DNA from: JAUXIQ01 sp030620925 [NCBI: Nitrospinota bacterium]
Lineage (GTDB): Bacteria > JAUXIQ01
Assembly: GCA_030620925.1 (NCBI GenBank)
Contig: JAUXIQ010000123.1
Location: 1 to 6,353, forward strand
DNA length: 6,353 nucleotides
Reading direction: 5' to 3'
The notes below the pieces were generated by a model that was not told the origin of the DNA, did no database searches, and saw only the letters and a program-made list of their open reading frames with translations. Positions 1 through 5,799 of this stretch are shown here, one piece after another. Position numbers and translations under genes: made by a program. Position 1 is the stretch's first letter; every line of letters starts with the position of its first letter.

Positions 1-557
1 CAGACATGGGCATGGTAGCAGCCGGGAGGAAGCAGGGGGTATCGGCAACCGCATACCTTTTCGAGTCCTTGATAGACCCCGGGGCACACATTGTAGAGGG
101 CTACGGAAACATAATGCCCCCGGTTCACAAAGCGCCTATTTCCCTGAACGAATCGGAACTGATGACCATGGTGGCGTTTCTGCAGAGCCTGGGGGGAACG
201 GTTACAGTGACCCGCGAGGATATCCCCCCTGAGGTGAGGAAGGCCGGGGCGGGTTCAGTTGCCTCTGGCGTGGGAGTTGGTGCGGTTCCGGGGGTAGCCG
301 AGAAGGGGGAAGAACTGTTTCGCAAGCACTGCACGGTCTGCCATATAGTTAAGGGCGTGGGAGGGGCTCTGGGTCCCGACCTTAGTTCTATAGGAGCCCG
401 GAAGGAAGAAGGATTCATCGGAGAGTCCATACTCATCCCGGGAGCGGTGATTGCCGAGGGTTACCCTCCGGTAATGCCGCCTAATTTCTCTGAGCAGCTC
501 ACAGTTAAGGGGTTCAGCGACCTTATGGCATATATAATGAGCCTTAAAGGAGAATAG
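1..557 (+). CDS. Cytochrome c with at least two class I-type domains, 5' end outside the window
   Basis: This is a partial gene: the reading frame is open from base 3 and the first methionine codon (base 6) lies inside a domain, so the true start is upstream. Numbering from that methionine, residues 19-63 are the C-terminal half of one cytochrome c domain, with a candidate axial Met at residue 37 in an IMPP motif. Residues 98-183 form a complete second domain with heme motif CTVCH at 109-113 and a candidate axial Met at 157 in VMPP. The two halves repeat each other (a PGA then EGY then MPP pattern at 25-39 and 145-159), so the gene arose by domain duplication and a further CxxCH is expected upstream. 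A Gly/Ala/Val-rich linker (80-97) joins them. The product should be a periplasm-facing electron carrier or complex subunit. The next gene starts four bases after the stop. Confidence is high for cytochrome c and low for the specific partner. Confidence 0.9.
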   Translation, partial: DMGMVAAGRKQGVSATAYLFESLIDPGAHIVEGYGNIMPPVHKAPISLNESELMTMVAFLQSLGGTVTVTREDIPPEVRKAGAGSVASGVGVGAVPGVAEKGEELFRKHCTVCHIVKGVGGALGPDLSSIGARKEEGFIGESILIPGAVIAEGYPPVMPPNFSEQLTVKGFSDLMAYIMSLKGE

Positions 558-564
558 GATATTG
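545..564 (+). promoter_or_regulatory. Ribosome binding site supporting a TTG start
   Basis: AAAGGAG at 546-552, inside the last codons of the preceding cytochrome gene, sits nine bases before the TTG at 562. No ATG or GTG lies close by in the same frame, and translation from this TTG begins just before a good hydrophobic membrane segment. This supports the rare TTG start and suggests translational coupling with the upstream gene. Confidence 0.6.
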
Positions 565-1296
565 CGGTCGAAGTTCGTTCAGGTAGTATTGATAGCAGTG
601 GTTATTTTCCTGTTTCTGAAACTGGGTATCAGGCCGCCTATACCCGGCAGCCTCATTACCCTCTTCATGGCCATAACCGCTTTAACCCTTTTTATCTATG
701 TTTCGTCCGACGAGGAATCATGGCAGGATTTCATCAGGCCCATACTGGCGACACTGGTTGAGGAGAAAAGGGCGAGGCTGAGGCTGATCGTATTCATAGT
801 TTTCCCCCTCCTGGTGGGTTGGGGGACTTTGAAGGTAATGATGCCCGGCGTGGATCCCCCTGCCGAGCTGCGTGTCATACACCCTGCACCTCCCTCTAAC
901 ATACAGTTTCGGGGGAAGAATATAAAAATTGAGGGGCTGGTAAATCCCTTGCGAGAGAACGGTGAAGAAGCATCGGGTTATATAAAAGAAGGTATGGAGA
1001 TTTATTTTAAGAACTGTTTTTTCTGTCATGGCGACGCTTTGGACGGGAATGGACATTTTACCCTGGCGTTAAACCCGCCTCCCGCTGATTTTACCGACAC
1101 TGGAACCATCGCCCAATTGCAGGAATCGTATCTTTTCTGGAGGATCGCCAAAGGGGGAATCGGACTTCCCCGGCAATCAAAGCCCTGGAATTCCGCCATG
1201 CCCGCCTGGGAAGAGAACCTTACAGAGGATGCAATTTGGAAGACAATCATGTACCTATACCATGCAGCGGGAGTCTCACCACGCACCTGGGAATAA
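562..1296 (+). CDS. Membrane-anchored monoheme cytochrome c with three N-terminal transmembrane segments
   Basis: The 244-residue product has two closely spaced hydrophobic segments at about 6-23 and 30-47, a charged stretch with ARG/LYS/GLU (50-74), and a third hydrophobic segment at about 75-93. A soluble cytochrome c domain follows at about 135-238. The heme motif is CFFCH at 152-156, followed by a GDALDGNGH segment typical of small cytochrome c domains, and the likely axial Met is 213 in SAMPAW. Three spans put the C-terminal heme domain on the opposite side of the membrane from the N-terminus, consistent with a periplasmic heme. The start is TTG, chosen for its ribosome binding site. Spacing of 4 and 5 bases to its neighbours indicates one operon and probably one complex. 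It resembles cytochrome c subunits that accompany bc-type or other quinol-oxidising complexes, but no quinone-binding or b-heme signature is visible here. The family assignment is good; the complex is inferred. Confidence 0.88.
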   Translation: MRSKFVQVVLIAVVIFLFLKLGIRPPIPGSLITLFMAITALTLFIYVSSDEESWQDFIRPILATLVEEKRARLRLIVFIVFPLLVGWGTLKVMMPGVDPPAELRVIHPAPPSNIQFRGKNIKIEGLVNPLRENGEEASGYIKEGMEIYFKNCFFCHGDALDGNGHFTLALNPPPADFTDTGTIAQLQESYLFWRIAKGGIGLPRQSKPWNSAMPAWEENLTEDAIWKTIMYLYHAAGVSPRTWE

Positions 1297-1301
1297 CATG
1301 A

Positions 1302-2840
1302 ATGGACGGCGAAACAGCTATGTACAAAATAAAAGATATTATGAAAACCTCTATTTCGGTACTTATGCTTAGCGGCCTTCTTGTAGCCGGAAGCCTGGCT
1401 GATGCTCAGACTGAAAAGGCCCCTGCACTCTCACAGGAAGCCGAGGCGGGGCGTTCCTTATATAACGACTGGTGCGCCGGCTGCCACGGTGCAGATGGTC
1501 TGGGGGACGGACCGGCGGCGGATTACCTCGATCCCCGGCCGCGGAATTTCGTAGACGGCGCTTTCAAGATAAGAAACACTGTTAGCGGCGAGCTGCCCAC
1601 CGATGAGGACATCTTTAAGATGATCGACGTGGGGATGCCCGGCTCCTCTATGCCCGGGTGGAAGAAACAATTTTCCGAAAAGCAGATACACCAACTCGTG
1701 GCATACATTAAAACCCTCATAGACATGGAATTCTTCGGAGAAGAAATACCTGAAAAAATAACTGTCGGTGAACCCCTGCCTTCGTCAGCTGAAAGCCTGG
1801 CAAAGGGGAAGGAGCTCTATCGAAAGCTCAAATGCTGGGAGTGCCATGGAGAGGAAGGACGGGGGGACGGCCCCTCCGCGCCCACTCTGAAAGACGACTG
1901 GGGCAACCCCATCATATCCGCTGACATAACCAAAGGCTGGACCTTCAGAGGAGGCAGCCATACTTTCGATATTTATCGTACTTTTACCACAGGTCTCGAC
2001 GGAACCCCCATGCCCTCATACATAGACACTATCGGCGATGAAGACAGATGGCATCTTTCAAACTACGTTAAATCCCTGTCCCCTCTGGAGATGCCGCCGG
2101 TGAAGACGGTGCTCACCTCCAGGAGGATCAAGGGCGAGATACCCGGTAACCCCGACGACCCGATCTGGCGGCAAGGAGAAGATTATTTTTTCCCGTTAGC
2201 AGGCCAGATAGTTTTTGAGCCCAAATTATACACCCCCTCTATAGATTCCATACTGATCAAGTCTGTGTACAATGACAAGGAAGTAGCCTTCCTCATAACA
2301 TGGAACGACAGAACCCGGAACGCCCCTGAGAAAGGAAAAGATGAGCTTCCCGACTCTATGGCCGTTCAATTTCCGGTTGAACTGAAGGATGAGAGGCCTC
2401 ATTTCGTCCTGGGGGATGCGGGCAACCCCGTCAATCTCTGGAAGTGGAAGGCTGGAGGTGATACATTGGAGGAAGCCAATGCCAGGGGAGTAGGAAAGTA
2501 TTTTCCCCAGGGGCCCGAAAGTCAGGGCTTGAAGGGGGATGCTGCGTATATGCACGGGCGGTGGAAGCTGATCGTGAAAAGGTCCCTGACTACCGAAGAA
2601 GAAAACAATGACATTCAGTTTGTCCCCGGGGAATTCATCCCTATTTCCTTTCTGGCCTGGGACGGGTCCAATAATGAAGCAGGGGGTAAAATGTCCCTCT
2701 CCAGTTGGTACTATCTGGTGTTAGAGAAACCCGTTACCGCCAGGGCGTTCATTTTCACTCCCCTGGCAATATTGGGTGCAGTGGGCCTGGAGTTTCTGGC
2801 TATGCGCAGGGCACGGAGGGGCGCTCGCAGCCGAAATTAA
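1302..2840 (+). CDS. Exported diheme cytochrome c fused to an ethylbenzene dehydrogenase gamma/NxrC-like heme-b domain, membrane-anchored
   Basis: The 512-residue product has a signal peptide with the hydrophobic core at about 17-33 and a likely cleavage after ADA at residue 35. Cytochrome c domain 1 spans about 45-142, with CAGCH at 58-62 and candidate axial Met117. Domain 2 spans about 163-262, with CWECH at 178-182 and candidate axial Met237. Residues about 275-475 resemble the ethylbenzene dehydrogenase gamma (EB_dh) family, which binds heme b in ethylbenzene, DMS, selenate and chlorate enzymes and in nitrite oxidoreductase NxrC. The DSMAVQFP segment (351-358) and the GRWKLIVKR segment (419-427) match its conserved blocks and offer Met353 and a Lys as possible heme-b ligands. 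A hydrophobic segment at 481-500 followed by an Arg-rich tail anchors the C-terminus with the bulk outside. The start is ambiguous: ATG 1302, 1320 and 1341 are all in frame, and 1341 gives the most compact signal peptide. It follows the previous gene by five bases. The electron-relay role is inferred from family. Confidence 0.87.
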   Translation: MDGETAMYKIKDIMKTSISVLMLSGLLVAGSLADAQTEKAPALSQEAEAGRSLYNDWCAGCHGADGLGDGPAADYLDPRPRNFVDGAFKIRNTVSGELPTDEDIFKMIDVGMPGSSMPGWKKQFSEKQIHQLVAYIKTLIDMEFFGEEIPEKITVGEPLPSSAESLAKGKELYRKLKCWECHGEEGRGDGPSAPTLKDDWGNPIISADITKGWTFRGGSHTFDIYRTFTTGLDGTPMPSYIDTIGDEDRWHLSNYVKSLSPLEMPPVKTVLTSRRIKGEIPGNPDDPIWRQGEDYFFPLAGQIVFEPKLYTPSIDSILIKSVYNDKEVAFLITWNDRTRNAPEKGKDELPDSMAVQFPVELKDERPHFVLGDAGNPVNLWKWKAGGDTLEEANARGVGKYFPQGPESQGLKGDAAYMHGRWKLIVKRSLTTEEENNDIQFVPGEFIPISFLAWDGSNNEAGGKMSLSSWYYLVLEKPVTARAFIFTPLAILGAVGLEFLAMRRARRGARSRN

Positions 2841-2869
2841 TTATGGAAACCAAAAGAGAGGGCAGTCTA

Positions 2870-3859
2870 ATGTACAGTAATGTTCTCGTTCCCATCGATA
2901 ATTCAGTTCCCTCACGGGATACGATTTCCGCCGCAGCCTGGTTGGGGAGAGGGTTCGGGGCGTCCATGACATGTCTCCATGTCTACGCCGCTAAGCTTCA
3001 TGAGAGGTCTTTTGTGAAGCTGGAGCCTTTCCTGCCTCATGAATATCGGGACCTAGGCCAGATGGCGGCGCAAAGGGAATTCCACGGAGCCCTGATTGAA
3101 AAGGGCCTTCGTTCCATATCCGAATCTTATGTGCAAAAAGCGACAGAGACGCTCAAATCGGCGGGGCTCCAATGCGTATATAAATCCATAGAGGGGAAAA
3201 ACTTTCAGGTGATAGTGGAAGAGGCCGCAAATGACCCATACAATCTTATCATCATGGGAGCACACGGATGGGGAAAGGAAAGAAATTCGATATTGGGCAG
3301 TGTGTGTCACAGGGTGGTGAGGACCGTCAATAAAGATACATTGATTATAAAAAACGCTGCTGTCCTTAACAACGAGGGTGAGATAATGGTGGCCCTGGAC
3401 GGAAGCCTTGACTCCTTTACTGCGCTGAATAAAGCCCTGGAGCTGGCGCTGGCTCTGGATATGAAGGTCAGCGCCGTTACTGTTTACGATCCCCAATTCC
3501 ACTACAGGGTGTTTAAAAGCTTGATGGAAGTTCTTTCCAAGGAAGCTCAAAGCATATTCCCCCTGGAACACCAGGAACGACTGCATACCGCGGTCATTGA
3601 CAAGGGCCTCAAGAACGTGGCCCAGGGCTATCTGGAGCATGCCAAAAAGGTTGGAGCCGAGCGTGGACTGCAAGTGGATACCCACCTTCTGGAGGGAAAG
3701 CCCTTCAGTGCCATACTTGACCTCCTGGAAGAGCGACGGCCCTCATTATTGGTCACCGGGAAGCATGGAAGCCATCATAGTGAGCTAAGCACTATCGGTA
3801 GCAACACGGAAAACCTGCTGTTGCTCTCCAGCGTTAACCAGCTGGTGGCAGGCAATTAG
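2870..3859 (+). CDS. Tandem-domain universal stress protein (UspA family)
   Basis: Starting at ATG 2870 gives 329 residues beginning MYSNVLVPID, the canonical first strand of a Usp domain. A purine-rich ribosome binding site (AGAGAGGG, about 2855-2862) precedes it. The frame is open further upstream (to 2705), but that part overlaps the cytochrome gene in another frame and lacks Usp similarity, so I reject it. Domain 1 covers about 1-162 and domain 2 about 170-326. Both keep the ATP-binding pattern G-x2-G-x9-G-S: G130/G133/G143-S144 and G297/G300/G310-S311. The domains also share an internal block (EKGL/DKGL near 77-80 and 244-247, then GL near 99-100 and 266-267, and EGK near 108-110 and 275-277), showing duplication. 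No signal peptide or membrane segment is seen, so it should be cytoplasmic. It lies 29 bases after the heme protein gene and probably shares its transcript. ATP binding and a stress or energy-state role are family knowledge; a specific function cannot be read here. Confidence 0.9.
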   Translation: MYSNVLVPIDNSVPSRDTISAAAWLGRGFGASMTCLHVYAAKLHERSFVKLEPFLPHEYRDLGQMAAQREFHGALIEKGLRSISESYVQKATETLKSAGLQCVYKSIEGKNFQVIVEEAANDPYNLIIMGAHGWGKERNSILGSVCHRVVRTVNKDTLIIKNAAVLNNEGEIMVALDGSLDSFTALNKALELALALDMKVSAVTVYDPQFHYRVFKSLMEVLSKEAQSIFPLEHQERLHTAVIDKGLKNVAQGYLEHAKKVGAERGLQVDTHLLEGKPFSAILDLLEERRPSLLVTGKHGSHHSELSTIGSNTENLLLLSSVNQLVAGN

Positions 3860-4002
3860 CTCCGGGGAAGAACAATTCGTTGGATGTTTTTAGCCCCGCC
3901 CCACTTCTCGGAGTGTTATTTCAGGAGGAGTTTCACAAAAGTTTCCGGTAGGATGATGATCAACCCTTTTTTAAATCTTCCTCAATGGTGAGGTATGTGA
4001 CA
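3860..4002 (+). other. Intergenic region between the cytochrome/Usp run and the radical SAM gene
   Basis: This 143-base gap is the first real break in the gene run and a plausible place for an operon boundary. CTCCG (3860-3864) and CGGAG (3909-3913) can pair, with GGGG and CCCC runs between them, and weakly T-rich sequence follows (TGTTATTT, 3914-3921). The loop is large, so a terminator is only possible. A strong Shine-Dalgarno-like AGGAGGAG at 3923-3930 has no start codon at a usable distance. A 12-codon frame beginning ATG 3953 ends at 3991, just where the ribosome binding site for the next gene lies. I find no convincing -35/-10 pair. Confidence 0.35.
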
Positions 4003-4005
4003 ATG
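3988..4005 (+). promoter_or_regulatory. Ribosome binding site that favours ATG 4003 over ATG 3985
   Basis: GTGAGG at 3988-3993 lies nine bases before ATG 4003. The alternative in-frame ATG at 3985 is preceded only by pyrimidine- and A/T-rich sequence with no Shine-Dalgarno match. The protein from 4003 begins MDYVPF, directly before the conserved N-terminal strand of the radical SAM domain. Confidence 0.55.
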
Positions 4006-5217
4006 GATTACGTTCCTTTTATAGTTTCCTGGAACAGCACAAAAAGATGCAACCTCAAGTGCGCTCACTGTTATCTGGACGCCAGGGAACTAGAGTTCGG
4101 CGGGGAGGACGAGCTGACCACCGATGAAGGTATTCAGCTGATAGACTCCATCGCTTCCCTTAACCCCAAGGCCTTCCTCATCCTCACCGGCGGCGAACCA
4201 CTATTGAGGGAGGACGTCTTTGAGTTGGCGTCTCACGCTTCTTCCAGGGGGTTAATGGTTCTGTTGGGGACCAACGGCACCCTGCTCGATGAGGCGATGG
4301 TGAAAAAGATCAAAGGGTGCGGGATAAGGGGACTGGGGATGAGCCTCGATTCCATGGACCCTGAAGTCCACGATTCTTTTAGAGGCATGGCAGGAAGCTG
4401 GTCGAATACGGTGGAAGGGATGAATAGATGCAGGAGCGCGGGTCTCGACTTCCAGGTACAAACCACGGCAACCCGTGGGAACATTAGCGAGATCGCTTCC
4501 ATCATAGACTATTCCCGCGAGATGGGCGCCAGGGTGTTCAACTTGTTCTTCCTGGTGTGCACCGGAAGAGGTCAAGACCTGACTGACCTTACACCCCAGG
4601 AATACGAGGAAGCCCTCTCTCTGCTCCTTGAGGAACATTCAAAGGGCGGTGATATGATGGTAAGGGCGCGTTGCGCGCCGCACTTCAAAAGGGTTGCAAG
4701 ACAGAAAAACCCGGACGATTTCTTCGCCGGAGCAGAGATGAGCGGGTGTCTTGCAGCCAAGAACTACTTTCGGGTGACGCCGAACGGAGATGTAACCCCA
4801 TGCCCCTACATGCCCCTTTCAGCCGGAAACTTGAGAGAGAAGGGTCTCGAGAGCATCTGGCATGATTCGGAGCTGTTTCATAACCTGAGGAGCTCTTCGT
4901 TAAAAGGTAAATGTGGCCGTTGTGAGTTCAATGAGATTTGTGGTGGTTGCAGGGCCAGGGCTCTGGCCATAAAGGGAGACGCTATGGAAGAAGACCCCTG
5001 GTGCCTGCATCAGCCCTCCGGGAAAAAAGAGATGGATGCTGAAGAGCAAGGCGACCTCCAATGGACTCCGGACGCAGAGAAGCTGATGGACAAAATACCC
5101 TTTTTCATCAGGAACTCTGTCAAGAAGGGAGTAATCGAGTACGCAAAGAAAGAAGGGCTCTCCCTTATCACACCCGAAATCCTCAGCAAGTTAAAAAGAA
5201 AGGTCAGGCCTCATTAG
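4003..5217 (+). CDS. Radical SAM/SPASM protein of the NirJ/AhbC/AhbD heme-synthesis group with a C-terminal PCP_red-like domain
   Basis: The product is 404 residues from ATG 4003 (410 from ATG 3985). The radical SAM core is about 5-215: CNLKCAHC (C16, C20, C23) binds the SAM-linked 4Fe-4S cluster and GGEP at 63-66 contacts SAM. The FNLFFLVCTGRG segment (179-190) is very like the NirJ/AhbD group. A SPASM-type auxiliary cluster region follows: C249, then G262-x4-C267, then C304-x2-C307-x5-C313-x2-C316 and C334. Known relatives make heme d1 (NirJ) or heme b by the siroheme route (AhbC, AhbD), acting in the cytoplasm on tetrapyrrole side chains. Residues about 352-402 (WTPDAEKLMDKIPFFIR, then an EYAKKEG and an ITPEI block) resemble the PCP_red domain found at the C-terminus of protochlorophyllide reductase subunit B and in other proteins. 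A charged linker (340-351) separates the parts. Which heme product is made cannot be decided here; peptide-modifying SPASM enzymes are a less likely alternative. Confidence 0.88.
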   Translation: MDYVPFIVSWNSTKRCNLKCAHCYLDARELEFGGEDELTTDEGIQLIDSIASLNPKAFLILTGGEPLLREDVFELASHASSRGLMVLLGTNGTLLDEAMVKKIKGCGIRGLGMSLDSMDPEVHDSFRGMAGSWSNTVEGMNRCRSAGLDFQVQTTATRGNISEIASIIDYSREMGARVFNLFFLVCTGRGQDLTDLTPQEYEEALSLLLEEHSKGGDMMVRARCAPHFKRVARQKNPDDFFAGAEMSGCLAAKNYFRVTPNGDVTPCPYMPLSAGNLREKGLESIWHDSELFHNLRSSSLKGKCGRCEFNEICGGCRARALAIKGDAMEEDPWCLHQPSGKKEMDAEEQGDLQWTPDAEKLMDKIPFFIRNSVKKGVIEYAKKEGLSLITPEILSKLKRKVRPH

Positions 5218-5246
5218 CTGTCAATTTTAAAAGCTTTCCTTGACAG
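5218..5246 (+). repeat. Inverted repeat overlapping the ribosome binding site of the small membrane protein gene
   Basis: CTGTCAA at 5218-5224 is the exact reverse complement of TTGACAG at 5240-5246, with a 15-base A/T-rich loop. It starts directly after the stop codon of the radical SAM gene. The 3' arm runs into AGGA (5245-5248), the likely Shine-Dalgarno of the GTG at 5256, so folding could partly hide that site. It lacks a following T-run, so it is not a typical intrinsic terminator. Confidence 0.45.
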
Positions 5247-5255
5247 GAATCTGCA

Positions 5256-5663
5256 GTGGATACGGAATTAACCACTCGAAATGATACGTTAAAGGGCAGG
5301 CCCCCGGAGGCAATCTTAATCTGTCTCTATTTTTTCCTCGGTGCTTTCCTTCAACTTTACGCTTACCTTAAAGGTGCAGAAATCCTTAATTACGGCACAC
5401 CCTCCATTCGGAACTTTATAATCTACTGCGGCTTTTCACCGATGGTGGGCTATTTCCTGTGGATCAAAAACAGAAGGGCGAGATTCGCGGCCTACATATT
5501 CTTGACTATGGAGATCGTGAGGTCGATTCGTGGAGGCGACCCTTTACCCCTTTCCATTGCTGCCTTGGCCATTTTGACCCTTCAAACGGCCAGGATGAGG
5601 AAAGTCTACCCTTCTTTGCTAAAAAAGGGGAAGATGAAATCATGCGCCGAAGACAATAGTTAA
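5256..5663 (+). CDS. Small unrecognised multi-span membrane protein
   Basis: The 135-residue product starts at GTG 5256, seven bases after AGGA (5245-5248). I do not recognise the family. Hydrophobic segments lie at about 18-38, 53-70, 77-90 (less certain, with charged residues near its end) and 96-111, giving three or four membrane spans. A basic cluster KNRRAR (71-76) after the second span should sit on the cytoplasmic side. The N-terminus (1-17) is polar, and the C-terminus is Lys-rich then acidic with a single late Cys (130). There is no heme motif, no Cys-pair metal site and no signal peptide. The gene begins 38 bases after the radical SAM gene and may be cotranscribed with it. Codon use and composition look like its neighbours, and the long open frame with a membrane pattern argues it is real. 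No function is assigned. Confidence 0.68.
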   Translation: MDTELTTRNDTLKGRPPEAILICLYFFLGAFLQLYAYLKGAEILNYGTPSIRNFIIYCGFSPMVGYFLWIKNRRARFAAYIFLTMEIVRSIRGGDPLPLSIAALAILTLQTARMRKVYPSLLKKGKMKSCAEDNS

Positions 5664-5799
5664 CGCGAGCCCTGGCAGCGCATTACCATAGGGCTGCAGT
5701 GAAGATGGGCATGCTACCACAAAAACAGGTAAACCTCTTCTCCACAGGGAAACGAGCAGTTAAGTTTTTCAGTACAAAAAATGGGAGGAAATACTGGAA
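5664..5799 (+). other. Intergenic region upstream of the cupredoxin gene
   Basis: This gap is 136 bases. A weak stem can form between AGCCCT (5668-5673) and AGGGCT (5690-5695), or alternatively between CTGGCAGC (5672-5679) and GCTGCAG (5693-5699) with one bulged base. Neither is followed by a T-run, so a Rho-independent terminator is not supported. The 3' part (5759-5780) is A/T-rich and could hold a promoter for the cupredoxin gene, but no convincing -35/-10 pair is visible. Confidence 0.3.

Noticed and set aside
2705-2869. In-frame upstream extension of the universal stress protein to ATG 2705
   Set aside because: It overlaps the 3' end of the cytochrome gene in another frame, its translation lacks Usp features, and the conserved first strand begins at ATG 2870 with a ribosome binding site.
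3053-3685. A 210-codon open frame on the minus strand
   Set aside because: It lies wholly inside the universal stress protein gene opposite strongly conserved motifs, and its translation shows no recognisable domain; it is a shadow of the real gene.
3860-3921. Terminator hairpin after the universal stress protein gene
   Set aside because: The pairing arms are only five bases with a loop of over 40 bases; the sequence following is only weakly T-rich, so I list it as a possibility within the intergenic entry and not as a terminator.
4252-4638. A 128-codon minus-strand open frame
   Set aside because: It lies inside the radical SAM gene, opposite conserved core segments, and its translation shows no domain.
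5240-5270. TTGACA at 5240-5245 as a -35 promoter box
   Set aside because: No acceptable -10 hexamer is found 16-18 bases downstream, and the hexamer is better explained as an arm of the inverted repeat.
5668-5699. Hairpin as a Rho-independent terminator after the small membrane protein gene
   Set aside because: The stems are short, one alternative has a bulge, and no T-run follows.
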